From Ignavibacteria bacterium RIFOXYB12_FULL_35_14 (lineage in GTDB: Bacteria > Bacteroidota > Ignavibacteria > Ignavibacteriales > Ignavibacteriaceae), in NCBI GenBank assembly GCA_001803045.1, contig MHAR01000012.1, forward strand, positions 62,001-126,000: a stretch of DNA of 64,000 nt. The letters run 5' to 3'. The position numbers and the translations under genes were made by a program. Below are positions 52,138-61,172 of the stretch, in pieces. The notes below the pieces were generated by a model. It had not been told where the DNA came from, ran no database searches, and saw only the letters and a program-made list of their open reading frames with translations. Positions within the stretch are counted from its first letter, which is position 1. Each line of letters begins with the position of its first letter.

Positions 52138-52677
52138 TTATTTCGCTCTGCGAAAAACTATCTTTTCTTCCAATAATTTTTTTTCTTCGGATTCGGTGTC
52201 AAAACTTTGTAATGAAAGATCGGCAACTAAATTCGATGTGTCGCCTATTTTTTTGTAACCGAGCCGTTCAAAAAAGCAAACAGCTTCAGTATAAAAAGGA
52301 TCAATTCCGGGCATGAAATAATTTGGGTAAGATTCATAAACACGGATTTGCTTAACGTTTTGTTTCTTCATCTTTTGTTCAACATTTTCATAGAGCATTC
52401 TCGCATGACCTTTTCTCCTCTCATTCGAATCAACACACAGCAATTTAATGTAACCGACTTTTCCGTCTGCTCTTTTTCTTACTACCCCTTGAATAAATGC
52501 GATTGGTAATTCCCTATTTTCAATTTTACCAACCAGAGTCAATTCCGGGTCATAATCGGGATCACCAAAAGTTTTTTCATTTAACAAAAAATCCGGCATA
52601 ATATCTCGATCCATATTTTGCCGGCATAGTTTAGCAACAGGCTTAAGGTATTCCTGGGAGAAATGTGTAACGATCAT
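52138..52677 (-). CDS. GNAT family acetyltransferase, N-terminal half of a split double-GNAT gene
   Basis: A 179-residue GNAT domain: N-terminal helices (HFSQEYLKPVAKLCRQNM), central strands (YIKLLCVDSN) and the acetyl-CoA loop ERRKGHARMLYENVEQKM, then YTEAVCFFERLGYKKIGDT. It could work alone, but it ends abruptly in IVFRRAK where an extra T in the preceding T run would carry the frame into the second GNAT domain. Two-domain GNATs of about 300 residues are a known arrangement. It lies 4 bases after the next upstream gene. Confidence 0.85.
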   Translation of the reverse strand: MIVTHFSQEYLKPVAKLCRQNMDRDIMPDFLLNEKTFGDPDYDPELTLVGKIENRELPIAFIQGVVRKRADGKVGYIKLLCVDSNERRKGHARMLYENVEQKMKKQNVKQIRVYESYPNYFMPGIDPFYTEAVCFFERLGYKKIGDTSNLVADLSLQSFDTESEEKKLLEEKIVFRRAK

Positions 52678-52681
52678 TTGG

Positions 52682-53515
52682 TTAAAAATAAATTGCGAAG
52701 AAACCGGAATATAATCCTATAGATATTTCATGAAACTCGCTTCCAGGATCGCCGGGCTTGGCATTAAATCGATAACGAGCATAGACAGTGAACGTATTGA
52801 ATATCCTGAATAATCCAAGTGAAATTTCCGGACTTATTCCATTAAATCCTTTAAAGTTTGTTACATAATTTAGTCCGGGCGAAACATACTCCACTCCGGG
52901 AATCTCAACAATGTGTTTGTACCCGGTTCTAAAAAAATTCTTTATTGGCGCATTTATTATATGTGAATACTCAACTGAGAAATAGCCATTAGGATAATTA
53001 TACCCGCTTGATTTAAGAAATATAAGCGGAATTTCTTTTGTTAAGCTGAAGTATTGATTTTCTTTTGTAAGAATATAAACAGGCGATGGAAGTGCAAATA
53101 CGACCCCGCCAAATAAGCAGAACATAAGGAAATTAGACCCGCCTTCAACTATAACTTCTTTGGGAATTTCAAACTCATCCTTTTCGCTTGTGTAAGTCTT
53201 CCCTAGTGTATCCTCAACAATAATTGTAAAGTAATTCGCTTTTGGTTTTAAGGTATAACTCGTCAAGTCAACCTGAATTTTGTGATTGTCCGTCGATAAA
53301 CTTGATATTACAATCTCATTTGTTCCATTGATGTTTAACTTGGACTTACAAACTTCACTTGTAAAAAACGAAAGCATAAGCTTGTTAGGTAATTCGGGAG
53401 TTACAAAATTATCGATTATGTAAATTTCAATTGTGTCTTGTTGTGCGCTCAATGAGCTTGAAAAATTTATTACAAGCACAAAGACTAATGCTAAGCTTAA
53501 TCTGATTTGTTCCAT
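52682..53515 (-). CDS. Exported hypothetical protein
   Basis: A 277-residue protein with a clear signal peptide (LALVFVLVINFSSSLSAQ). The N-terminal half is beta-rich (TIEIYIIDNFVTPELPNKLM, ISSLSTDNHKIQVDLTSYTL), suggesting an Ig-like domain; a hydrophobic segment (FLMFCLFGGVVFALPSPVY) at about 128-146 could be a membrane helix; the C-terminal half has strand-like GYFSVEYSHII and RYRFNAKPG, resembling small barrel proteins. No family recognised. It lies upstream of the split GNAT gene and may be co-transcribed with it. Confidence 0.65.
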   Translation of the reverse strand: MEQIRLSLALVFVLVINFSSSLSAQQDTIEIYIIDNFVTPELPNKLMLSFFTSEVCKSKLNINGTNEIVISSLSTDNHKIQVDLTSYTLKPKANYFTIIVEDTLGKTYTSEKDEFEIPKEVIVEGGSNFLMFCLFGGVVFALPSPVYILTKENQYFSLTKEIPLIFLKSSGYNYPNGYFSVEYSHIINAPIKNFFRTGYKHIVEIPGVEYVSPGLNYVTNFKGFNGISPEISLGLFRIFNTFTVYARYRFNAKPGDPGSEFHEISIGLYSGFFAIYF

Positions 53516-53598
53516 GGAAATTCTTTTTCGTGTTCTTAAATAATGTAATTACTCAATTGAAATTTAGTTATAAGTCACCTTATGCAAAAGTAAAGAAT

Positions 53599-53650
53599 AC
53601 AAACCCGGTTCATAACACCTGGTCCTAAAAATCAAAGGAACTGGGTTTGT
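53599..53650. repeat. ACAAACCCAGTT-type palindrome, copy C
   Basis: ACAAACCCGGTTC (53599-53611) and GAACTGGGTTTGT (53638-53650) pair with one mismatch. It sits in the gap between the CGL gene's 3' end and the upstream region of the hypothetical gene. Flanks (CTTATGCAAAAGTAA on the left, TTACTTTTAGTAGCGTGA on the right) resemble those of copy D. Confidence 0.75.
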
Positions 53651-53699
53651 GTGTGAATATTCCTTATTACTTTTAGTAGCGTGATTATTGATCAGAAAA

Positions 53700-54833
53700 T
53701 TACTTTAGAGCATTTTCAACATCTTGAATAAGGTCTTCAATATCTTCCAACCCAACCGAAAAACGAACTAAGCTATCTGTAAGCCCCATTTGTTCACGCT
53801 CTTGCTTTGGAACAGAAGCATGAGTCATCGTTGCAGGATGACTAATTAAACTCTCAACTCCACCCAGACTTTCTCCAAGAGTAAATAATTTAACATTATT
53901 AAGAATTTTTTTTGCGATTTCTATGTCTCCAAAATCAGCAGAGATCATTCCGCCAAATCCTCGCATTTGCTTCTTTGCAAGCTCATGCTGTGGATGACTC
54001 ACTAATCCCGGGTAATAAACTTTTTTAGCAATTCCGGAATTCATAAGGTAGTTCGTGAATTGCTGAGCATTGTAGTTGTGTCTTTCCATTCTTACTGCAA
54101 GAGTTTTAGTCGATCGCAGTATTAGCCAGCAATCAAATGGTGAAGGAACTGAACCAACAGCATTTTGAATATATCTTAATCGAGAATGAATTTTATCATC
54201 ACTTGTGACTAAGATTCCGCCGATAACATCGCTGTGGCCATTTATATATTTAGTTTGACTATGAAGCACAATATCGCAGCCGAATGTAAGCGGATTTTGA
54301 AAGTAGGGGCTCATAAAAGTATTATCGACTATGCTAATCAGATTATTCTTCTTACATATTTTTGCCGTGCCGTCAAGATCTGTTAGGTTAAGCATTGGAT
54401 TAGTCGGCGTTTCTATAAAAACCATTTTGGTATTTGGTTTAATTACTAACTCGATGTTCTTAATGTCCGAAGTATTAACCCAGGAAAAATCAATTCCGTA
54501 ATCCTTCATGTTCAGTTCATACAACCGATAAGTTCCACCGTAAACATTGTTTGAAACGATTACATGATCTCCGCTTTTAATAAGACTCATGAGAGCGTGA
54601 GTTGCTGCAAGTCCTGAAGAAAATGCAATCCCATATTTTCCCTTTTCAAGTGCTGCTACATTAGCTTCCAAAGCACTTCGTGTTAAATTATGGGTTCTTC
54701 CATATTCAAATCCCTTATTTTTTCCGAGCGCTTCTTGTGCATAAGTAGATGTTTGATAAATTGGTGTAATAACTGCCCCGGTTGTGGGATCAGGAATTTG
54801 TCCGGCATGAATTGCATCAGTTGAAAAGCCCAT
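53700..54833 (-). CDS. Cystathionine gamma-lyase/synthase-type PLP enzyme
   Basis: A 377-residue Cys/Met-metabolism enzyme of the aspartate-aminotransferase fold. The PLP lysine is K195 in HSQTKYINGHSD; FEYGRTHNLTRSALE and FSSGLAATHAL bind the phosphate, and IVDNTFMSPYFQNPL carries the PLP-ring aspartate. Gamma-synthases and gamma-lyases are hard to separate by sequence. Location beside a cystathionine beta-synthase suggests a lyase role completing homocysteine-to-cysteine conversion. The first nine codons are duplicated 650 bases upstream at 55459-55485, beyond an inserted four-helix-bundle gene. Confidence 0.9.
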   Translation of the reverse strand: MGFSTDAIHAGQIPDPTTGAVITPIYQTSTYAQEALGKNKGFEYGRTHNLTRSALEANVAALEKGKYGIAFSSGLAATHALMSLIKSGDHVIVSNNVYGGTYRLYELNMKDYGIDFSWVNTSDIKNIELVIKPNTKMVFIETPTNPMLNLTDLDGTAKICKKNNLISIVDNTFMSPYFQNPLTFGCDIVLHSQTKYINGHSDVIGGILVTSDDKIHSRLRYIQNAVGSVPSPFDCWLILRSTKTLAVRMERHNYNAQQFTNYLMNSGIAKKVYYPGLVSHPQHELAKKQMRGFGGMISADFGDIEIAKKILNNVKLFTLGESLGGVESLISHPATMTHASVPKQEREQMGLTDSLVRFSVGLEDIEDLIQDVENALK

Positions 54834-55485
54834 TATTAATTCGTCCTTATTTAATGATTAACTCATGAATTTGAATATCGAATATCGAACAGTTCTCCGC
54901 CTCTGTTGGAAGGAATAATGAATGTAAAAGTGAAAAAGAATCGATTGAACTATTTACGGTTTTCATTATTCCTCTTTGCAGTTTCAATACTTTTAACAAA
55001 TATTGAAATAAGCTCATTGCATTCTATTAATGCTTTATCCACCAAATCCATTTTCTTAGTTAAAAGAACTCTCCTTATTATTTTTAATGAAACAAGAGAT
55101 TCCCTTAGTTCCTTTAATGAAATTATTAATTTGTATATAAAATCATTTCTTGATTCAGCACCTTGGGCTTCCCCGTACTGCAATGCGGGTGAAGTGCCTG
55201 ATCTTACTAATTGTCCTGAAATGTGATTCCCTGCTCTTGTATTGTATAAGCTCTCAGTAATCTCAATTATGAGAACTGCAAATACAATCAATCTATCTTC
55301 AAGGTCAAATATTTTATTTTTTTGTTCGTCCATAAAAGTAAATCTTAAATTTTAAAAAAATTATTTAATAGCTGTTAAGGTGAAAATTGCCTGAAAGTCA
55401 AACTTCATAATTCGTTATTCCTTATTCGATATTCTTCCCTCGAGTCAAATTCTCCTCAATGAATTGCATTAGTTGAAAAGCCCAT
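54807..55485. mobile_element. Inserted unit carrying a four-helix-bundle gene, bounded by a 27-bp direct repeat
   Basis: The 5' end of the CGL gene (54807-54833) recurs at 55459-55485 with a single mismatch. Between the two lie the four-helix-bundle gene and imperfect inverted flanks: GAATATCGAATATCGAACA near 54870 and TTATTCGATATTC near 55420. The arrangement suggests that the unit inserted between CBS and CGL, duplicating the CGL start. No transposase is present. Confidence 0.55.
54950..55333 (-). CDS. Four-helix-bundle (S23/IVS-like) protein
   Basis: A 127-residue all-helical protein of the family first found in 23S rRNA intervening sequences and related to the Avd protein of retroelements. 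Diagnostic parts: IFDLEDRLIVFAVLIIEITE, the motif ISGQLVRSGTSPALQYGEAQ (conserved R-S-x-x-S-x-x-x-N/Q-x-x-E), SRNDFIYKLIISLKELRES and LISIFVKSIETAK. Such orphan copies are widespread and their function is unknown. It is flanked by inverted GAATATCGAATA-type repeats and lies within a unit that duplicated the start of the CGL gene. The opposite-strand frame is a shadow. Confidence 0.88.
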   Translation of the reverse strand: MDEQKNKIFDLEDRLIVFAVLIIEITESLYNTRAGNHISGQLVRSGTSPALQYGEAQGAESRNDFIYKLIISLKELRESLVSLKIIRRVLLTKKMDLVDKALIECNELISIFVKSIETAKRNNENRK

Positions 55486-55508
55486 AAATAATTTCCTAAT
55501 AGTTTATG

Positions 55509-56876
55509 TTAAGAAAGTTTTGCATGCCGCAGAATGTCATATCTCGTGACTATATCTATAATTCTTCCATATTCCGTAACTAGAACTGCAGGAAAATCGC
55601 CTAGATATTTTCGAACGGCTTCAATTTCAGTTCTTTGATCTAATGCCGGAAATCCTGCTTCCATAACTTGGTCCACAGTGTAATCAAAAAGCTTTGGGTC
55701 TTTCACTAGACGGCTCATCAATTTTGCTTCTTTAACACTCCCTATTGATTCACCATGGTCAATTACGGGAATTTGCGAAAAGCCTGATTCATTAATCAAT
55801 TCGAATGCTTTTATCACTTTATCTGTTGGATATAAAAACGCCAAAGCTTTGCTGCCCTCATTTCGTTTAGATGAAACAATATCTTGAAGCGTTCGAATTT
55901 CAGCCGGCATAAGCCGCATGTCTCGAAGCCACTCATCACTATGGAATTTGGAGAGATATCTTTCGCCTGTATCACAAACTATAAAAACAATCACATCATT
56001 TTTATCCAGCTCTTTGGCAAGCTGTAGAGCAGCTGAGATAATAGTTCCGGTACTTCCTCCGCAAAATATTCCTTCTTCACGCGATAGAATTCGTGCATAA
56101 TTAAATGAGTCAAGATCATTTACGTTGATTATTCTATCGATGTATTCAAACATAACATTTTGTGGAAGGCAGTCTTGACCAATTCCTTCAACAAGATATG
56201 GAACACCTGAAGTTAACTCGCCTTTTTCTTTATAAGATTTAAAAATGGATCCAATTGGATCGGCGCCAATGATTTGAATTTTTTTATTTTTTTCTTTTAA
56301 ATACTTGCCAACTCCGCTTATTGTGCCGCCTGTTCCAATCCCCGATACAAAGTGAGTTATTTTACCCTCAGTTTGATCCCATATTTCAGGTCCGGTTGTT
56401 CTATAATGGATTTCAGGATTTGCCGGATTTGAATACTGATACATGAATAAGGAATTCGGTGTTTCTTTATTTATTCTTTTGGCTACGTTAATGTAATATT
56501 CAGGTGAATCTTGTTTGACCGCATTTGAAACAACAATCACCTCGCCGCCTAAAGCTTTCAGGTAATTTATTTTTTCTGTGCTGACTTTATCTGTAACAAC
56601 AAAAATAGACTTGTAACCTTTCACTGCACACGCAAGAGCCAAACCGATTCCTGTGTTTCCGCTTGTGGCTTCAATTACCGTTCCACCTGGTTTAAGTAAG
56701 CCTTGCTTTTCAGCATGTTCGATCATTGAAATGCCAATGCGATCCTTCACGCTTCCGCCAGGGTTATGAGATTCTAGCTTCGCAAATATCTGTGGTTTAA
56801 GATTTTTATTTATTCGATTCAGCTTAACCAGCGGAGTTTTTCCCACGGCATCTAAAATTGTCTTATGATATTTCAT
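55509..56876 (-). CDS. Cystathionine beta-synthase
   Basis: A 455-residue fold-type II PLP enzyme with a C-terminal pair of CBS domains. The PLP lysine is K44 in [23 protein letters not shown] binds the substrate carboxylate and [16 protein letters not shown] the cofactor phosphate. Residues about 335-455 are CBS domains ([34 protein letters not shown]) that probably bind an adenosyl ligand. The CBS pair distinguishes it from plain cysteine synthase. With the neighbouring gamma-lyase-type gene it forms a reverse transsulfuration pair (homocysteine + serine to cystathionine to cysteine). Confidence 0.9.
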   Translation of the reverse strand: MKYHKTILDAVGKTPLVKLNRINKNLKPQIFAKLESHNPGGSVKDRIGISMIEHAEKQGLLKPGGTVIEATSGNTGIGLALACAVKGYKSIFVVTDKVSTEKINYLKALGGEVIVVSNAVKQDSPEYYINVAKRINKETPNSLFMYQYSNPANPEIHYRTTGPEIWDQTEGKITHFVSGIGTGGTISGVGKYLKEKNKKIQIIGADPIGSIFKSYKEKGELTSGVPYLVEGIGQDCLPQNVMFEYIDRIINVNDLDSFNYARILSREEGIFCGGSTGTIISAALQLAKELDKNDVIVFIVCDTGERYLSKFHSDEWLRDMRLMPAEIRTLQDIVSSKRNEGSKALAFLYPTDKVIKAFELINESGFSQIPVIDHGESIGSVKEAKLMSRLVKDPKLFDYTVDQVMEAGFPALDQRTEIEAVRKYLGDFPAVLVTEYGRIIDIVTRYDILRHAKLS

Positions 56877-56960
56877 TCATTCTTATTTTCTTTTTTTTAA
56901 CTATAACACATTTTTTCAACTAATAATTCACTTATGCAGGGTGCTGAGGAAGATTCGCAA

Positions 56961-57011
56961 ACAAACCCAGTTCCTTTGACTTTAATATTATGCTTTAGGA
57001 ACTGGGTTTGT
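56961..57011. repeat. ACAAACCCAGTTCCT palindrome, copy D
   Basis: ACAAACCCAGTTCCT (56961-56975) and AGGAACTGGGTTTGT (56997-57011) are perfect 15-bp inverted arms. The flanks extend the family: GAGGAAGATTCGCAA on the left resembles AAGGAAAATTCGTAA at about 58650, and ACTAACGTGAGTAAT on the right is related to GTAACTCACGTTAC at 58626. It lies between fmt and the cystathionine beta-synthase gene. Confidence 0.8.
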
Positions 57012-57042
57012 AGTCTTCACTTTTACTAACGTGAGTAATAAT

Positions 57043-57951
57043 TCATTGGATTGAAAAACTGTGACCTCGTAAAAATTCAGCTATGGTCATTTTTTTTCTT
57101 CCTTCGGATTGAATCTCTAAAATTTCTATGCTACCCTTACTGCAACCGACAAATAGTTGATCTCTCTTTTCAAGAATTTTTCCAGCAGCGAGATTCATAG
57201 AATTATCAATTCTAGTTCTATAAACTTTTATCAATTTCTCTTGGTGGGTAAAAAATGCTCCTGGAAAAGGAGAAAATGCTCTGACTAAATTGTGAATTTC
57301 TTCAGCGGATTCATTCCAATTTATCTGCATATTCTCCTTAGTAATTTTTGGTGCTGGGGATGCCAATTCATCGGATTGTTTTTGCATTTGAGCAGTGCCG
57401 TTTTCAATTAAATTTACTGTTTCCAGAACAACCTCAGCACCCAATAAACTTAATTTATTGTGAAGTGTGCCAAAGTTATCTTCCGAAAGAATTTGGATTT
57501 TCTTTTGAAGATAAATATTTCCCGTATCGACTTTATCCTCAAGGGCAAAGGTTGTTACACCTGTTTCAGTTTCACCTTTAATTAAAGTCCATTGGATTGG
57601 TGCCGCACCCCTAAACTTCGGAAGCAGCGAAGCATGTAGATTGAATGAACCAAATTTTGGAATTGTGAAAATTTCTCTCGGTAAAATTTTGAATGCCACT
57701 ACAACATACACATCGCAATCAAATGCTTTCAGATTGTTTATAAAATCTTCTGCTTTTAGTTTATCTGGTTGAAGCACTGGAATATGATTTTGTATTGCGA
57801 ATTCTTTTACGGCAGTGAAGGTCACTTTTTGACCTCTGCCCCGTTCTTTATCGGGTGAAGTTACAACCGCTAAAATTTGATGATTATTTTCGAGAAGAAT
57901 TTTTAAAGACGGGACAGCAAAGTCAGGTGTACCCCAAAAGATGATTTTCAT
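57043..57951 (-). CDS. fmt: Methionyl-tRNA formyltransferase
   Basis: A 302-residue enzyme that formylates initiator Met-tRNA using 10-formyl-THF. The N-terminal motif IIFWGTPDFAVPSLKIL is canonical; the active site FNLHASLLPKFRGAAPIQW contains the Asn and His, and LEDKVDTGNIYLQ the catalytic Asp. The C-terminal OB-like domain (about 205-302) binds tRNA. It overlaps def by 4 bases (ATGA), the normal def-fmt arrangement. Confidence 0.97.
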   Translation of the reverse strand: MKIIFWGTPDFAVPSLKILLENNHQILAVVTSPDKERGRGQKVTFTAVKEFAIQNHIPVLQPDKLKAEDFINNLKAFDCDVYVVVAFKILPREIFTIPKFGSFNLHASLLPKFRGAAPIQWTLIKGETETGVTTFALEDKVDTGNIYLQKKIQILSEDNFGTLHNKLSLLGAEVVLETVNLIENGTAQMQKQSDELASPAPKITKENMQINWNESAEEIHNLVRAFSPFPGAFFTHQEKLIKVYRTRIDNSMNLAAGKILEKRDQLFVGCSKGSIEILEIQSEGRKKMTIAEFLRGHSFSIQ

Positions 57952-58511
57952 TTAAGTTGATAGTTTCTTTTTTGGAATATCGGATATTCTGTTTCGATTT
58001 CCCTCTTTTTAATTTTATCTAAAGATTTTTTCAATTTCTTTTTTACATCTTCATCCAAGTGATCAGTGAACAAAACTCCGTTGAGATGATCTTGCTCATG
58101 CTGAAAAACACGCGCAAATAGCTTAGTTGCTTCGAATGTTTGTTCCTTTAAATCAGTATCATAATAAGTGATATAAATTGTTTCAGGTCTTTCAACTTCA
58201 TACCGAACTTCGGGAATACTTAGGCAGCCTTCTTCAATAGCAATTTTTTTCTCTGAAAAATCTAAAATCTTAGGATTGATAAGAACCATTGGTTTTGACT
58301 TTTCATACTCTTCAACCGGAGATAAATCAACCACAAAAACGGATTGATCTATACCGACTTGAGTAGCTGCAAGACCAATACCATTTGCATTACGCATAGT
58401 TTCGAACATATTTCTTATCAGCTCGATAGTAAGGAAATCAACGTTTTTAACTAACTGAGCTTTTCTTCTCAATATTTTATCGCCATAAACGGAAATTGGA
58501 ATTACAGACAT
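57948..58511 (-). CDS. def: Peptide deformylase
   Basis: A 187-residue metalloenzyme that removes the N-formyl group from nascent proteins. The three motifs are visible: GIGLAATQVG (motif 1), EEGCLSIPE (motif 2, metal-binding Cys) and VFQHEQDHLNG (motif 3, HExxH). Full length with a basic C-terminal tail. It is the first gene of the def-fmt pair. A terminator-like hairpin at 58594-58620 lies between it and the upstream GHL10 gene. Confidence 0.97.
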   Translation of the reverse strand: MSVIPISVYGDKILRRKAQLVKNVDFLTIELIRNMFETMRNANGIGLAATQVGIDQSVFVVDLSPVEEYEKSKPMVLINPKILDFSEKKIAIEEGCLSIPEVRYEVERPETIYITYYDTDLKEQTFEATKLFARVFQHEQDHLNGVLFTDHLDEDVKKKLKKSLDKIKKREIETEYPIFQKRNYQLK

Positions 58512-58593
58512 TTAGATTCTAAATTTTTTTTCAATTTATTTTTGAACAAAAATAAAGAAATGATTTGCAAGAAAAAAGATAATATCAATCAAT

Positions 58594-58620
58594 AAAAAAG
58601 GCGACCTGAAGACCGCCTTT
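58594..58620 (-). terminator. Rho-independent terminator after the GHL10 gene
   Basis: On the minus strand AAAGGCG (58620-58614) and CGCCTTT (58103-58097 in complement terms; positions 58597-58603) form a 7-bp stem with a 10-base loop, followed directly by TTTTATT. It lies about 50 bases after the GHL10 stop on the same strand. Confidence 0.75.
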
Positions 58621-58625
58621 AATAA

Positions 58626-58669
58626 GTAACTCACGTTACGCAAGGTAATAAGGAAAATTCGTAAACAAA
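58626..58669. repeat. Half-element related to the ACAAACCCAGTT palindrome family
   Basis: GTAACTCACGTTAC, a short palindrome in its own right, is followed by GCAAGGTAATAAGGAAAATT and CGTAAACAAA. This matches the left flank of copy D (GAGGAAGATTCGCAAACAAA), but the second arm is absent because the GHL10 3' end follows. It is probably a truncated copy of the same element. Confidence 0.5.
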
Positions 58670-58670
58670 A

Positions 58671-61079
58671 TTATTTCAAGAACATCATTTTCTTGGTTTG
58701 TACAAATTTTCCGGCAATAATTCTGTAGATATACATTCCGGATGCAACTTGAGAACCGAAGTTGTTTGATCCATTCCATTCAAGTCTATAAGCACCGGCT
58801 GGCTGCTCACTATTTACTAACGTCTTCACTTCCCTTCCCAAAATATCATATATCTTTAACTGAACATTTGAGAGCTGAGGCAGAGTGTAACAAATTTGTG
58901 TTACCGGGTTAAATGGATTAGGATAGTTTTGTTCAAGAGAATTTATATCCGGATTTATAACTTCTTCGTCTACACCTGTTGGATTAATCGTTTTAAATCT
59001 CCAAATCACACTCCAATTACTCGTTCCATATTGATTAATTGCTTTTACCTTCCAAAAATAAAAAGTGTTATTATTTAAACCAGTAACTGAAAATGATGTG
59101 TCTATCAAACCAGTAGTATCCGTAAAAATTGTATTTTGAGCAAAATCGGCTCCACGTGCCAGCATGAGATCATAAGAAACAGCTGAAGGTGCAGAATGCC
59201 AATAAAGAACAGTATCAACCGGAATATTTCCTGTATTATTAACTGGATAAGATAATTCTGGTGTGCTTGGAAATCCTGTTGTAAAATTAAAATTACTTGA
59301 GAAGTCACTTGTTCCACCGGCATTAGTAGAATTCACTCGCCAATAATATTGTGATTGTCCTTCCAATCCGGTAACCACTCTAAATGTATCTGTAATATTA
59401 TTTTGATCTAAAAATATTCCTGAAGTAAAAGTGGAATCAATGGAAATTTGTAATCTGTATGAAGACGCAATGTTTGGATAATCCCACTTTAAAGTAATTG
59501 TATCTTCTATATTCACTGCATCATTAATGGGATAAGCTAAAACAGGAATTGATGGAGGATTAACCGTGAGAACATTACCAGTTTCACTTTCATTATTATT
59601 TCTATCAAGAGAAGTAACAACAAAATAATAAGGCCCGGATGTTGAAGGCGGTTCACCTGGGATGCTCTGTTTCTGTCCTTCAATGTTGAAAATATTTGCT
59701 GGATTTTCCAGATCGTTGGGTTGTATGTTTGAATAGTTGAATCTGTAGACGACATACCGAGAGGCGGAATCACCGTCCGGTGCAGTTTGCGGAAGGTCCC
59801 ATTTCAGTCCTCCCTGCCCATTTGCCAATCTTTCAAATCTTAAATTTAGAACTGGATTAGGAGGTACAATATCTTTCCAATTCATTCCTGGATTTAGAGA
59901 AATAAATCTGTAAAGATCATTTTTTAATGTATCGGTCACACCTTTATAATTGGCTGTGAAACTTTTTGCTCTAAAAAATACTCCACCTTGCACTTTAGAA
60001 TTAGCTCGATCAAACCTAATTTGACGGGGAATTTCGTTTGCTGCCCAATTACCATTACTTGGATCGACACGGTACAGAGCATGACCTGGATAAAAATGCC
60101 TTCCATTAGCTGCTACGGAATCTGCCCACCATGGTTGGAGCTTTGCGTAATCCTGTCCACCACCAAAGGGCCAATAAAGTTGTGGAGTTAGATAATCGAT
60201 AGATAGATTGTGCAACCATGCAATCGCATCACAATAAATTGTAGAGTATGCATCCAATCCTGTAATTCCTAGTGGAACTCCGTTTTTCCAAATTCCAAAT
60301 GGACTCATACCAAACTTGACCCAAGGTTTTACATATTGAATTGTATCATTTATTTGCTTGATAAGAATATTAACATTATCTCTCCTCCAATCATTCTTAT
60401 CTGAAAATCCTCTTGGGTCAGAAGCAAATGCAGCATCGTCTAAAGAATTATTAGCCGAACTTGCTGTCATATGATTTGGCGGATAAGGATAGAAATAATC
60501 ATCAAAGTGGACTCCATCAATATCGTATCTATTGACAACATCATAGATCACTGAAGTAACATAATTTCTTACCATTGGTAAACCGGGGTTGAGAAATTTC
60601 AATGTTGAAATTTGAATTACCCACTCCGGGTGTAAAACTGTAACGTGATTAGCAGCTTTAGGATAATTTCCAACACTTCTTTCCGCTCGATATGGATTGA
60701 ACCAGGCATGTAATTCCATTCCTCTTTTGTGCGCTTCTTCAATAGCAAATTCAAGTGGATCATAATATGGTGAAGGCGGAGTTCCCTGTGAACCTGTTAA
60801 CCAATACGACCACGGATCGATTGATGAATTATAAAGCGCATCACATTCTGTTCTAATTTGGAATATTATGGTATTAATACCATCACGTTTTAATTCATCA
60901 AGCAGGTCTATTAATTCCTGTTTCTGCTGAGCTGGAGTAAGTACATTTGAGCTTGGCCAATCGAGGTTTACAACTGTAGCTATCCAGGCAGCTCTAAATT
61001 CTCTTTTAGGTGGAATTGATTGTGAAAACAGATTTGCGTAAAGAAATACTACTAAAACTAAAGTGATAAGATTTTTCAT
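58671..61079 (-). CDS. GHL10 family glycosyl hydrolase-like protein with T9SS sorting domain
   Basis: An 802-residue secreted protein. A signal peptide (LVLVVFLYANLFSQ) is followed by the GHL10 (DUF187) TIM-barrel domain (REFRAAWIATVVNLDWPSS, ELHAWFNPYRA, DGVHFDDYFYPYP, YLTPQLYWPFGG), probably acting on glycans. Residues about 410-720 hold FN3-like modules, two of them tandem (YRLQISIDSTFTSG and YDLMLARGADFAQN). The C terminus (LEQNYPNPFNPVTQICYTLP through LKIYDILGREVKTL, GMYIYRIIAGKFVQTKKM) is a T9SS type A sorting signal, so it is exported across the outer membrane by the type IX system. The substrate is not predictable. Confidence 0.92.
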   Translation of the reverse strand: MKNLITLVLVVFLYANLFSQSIPPKREFRAAWIATVVNLDWPSSNVLTPAQQKQELIDLLDELKRDGINTIIFQIRTECDALYNSSIDPWSYWLTGSQGTPPSPYYDPLEFAIEEAHKRGMELHAWFNPYRAERSVGNYPKAANHVTVLHPEWVIQISTLKFLNPGLPMVRNYVTSVIYDVVNRYDIDGVHFDDYFYPYPPNHMTASSANNSLDDAAFASDPRGFSDKNDWRRDNVNILIKQINDTIQYVKPWVKFGMSPFGIWKNGVPLGITGLDAYSTIYCDAIAWLHNLSIDYLTPQLYWPFGGGQDYAKLQPWWADSVAANGRHFYPGHALYRVDPSNGNWAANEIPRQIRFDRANSKVQGGVFFRAKSFTANYKGVTDTLKNDLYRFISLNPGMNWKDIVPPNPVLNLRFERLANGQGGLKWDLPQTAPDGDSASRYVVYRFNYSNIQPNDLENPANIFNIEGQKQSIPGEPPSTSGPYYFVVTSLDRNNNESETGNVLTVNPPSIPVLAYPINDAVNIEDTITLKWDYPNIASSYRLQISIDSTFTSGIFLDQNNITDTFRVVTGLEGQSQYYWRVNSTNAGGTSDFSSNFNFTTGFPSTPELSYPVNNTGNIPVDTVLYWHSAPSAVSYDLMLARGADFAQNTIFTDTTGLIDTSFSVTGLNNNTFYFWKVKAINQYGTSNWSVIWRFKTINPTGVDEEVINPDINSLEQNYPNPFNPVTQICYTLPQLSNVQLKIYDILGREVKTLVNSEQPAGAYRLEWNGSNNFGSQVASGMYIYRIIAGKFVQTKKMMFLK

Positions 61080-61172
61080 GCCGTATCAATTTTTATGATT
61101 GAATGCTAATGCAAAATTAAACATCTTTTTCTTTAAGATGAACTGCACAATAATTTTTATTAGTAATAAAAA

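Noticed and set aside
54906-55226. Plus-strand frame of 106 codons between CGL and CBS
   Set aside because: It is antisense to the clearly recognisable four-helix-bundle gene and shows no family match.
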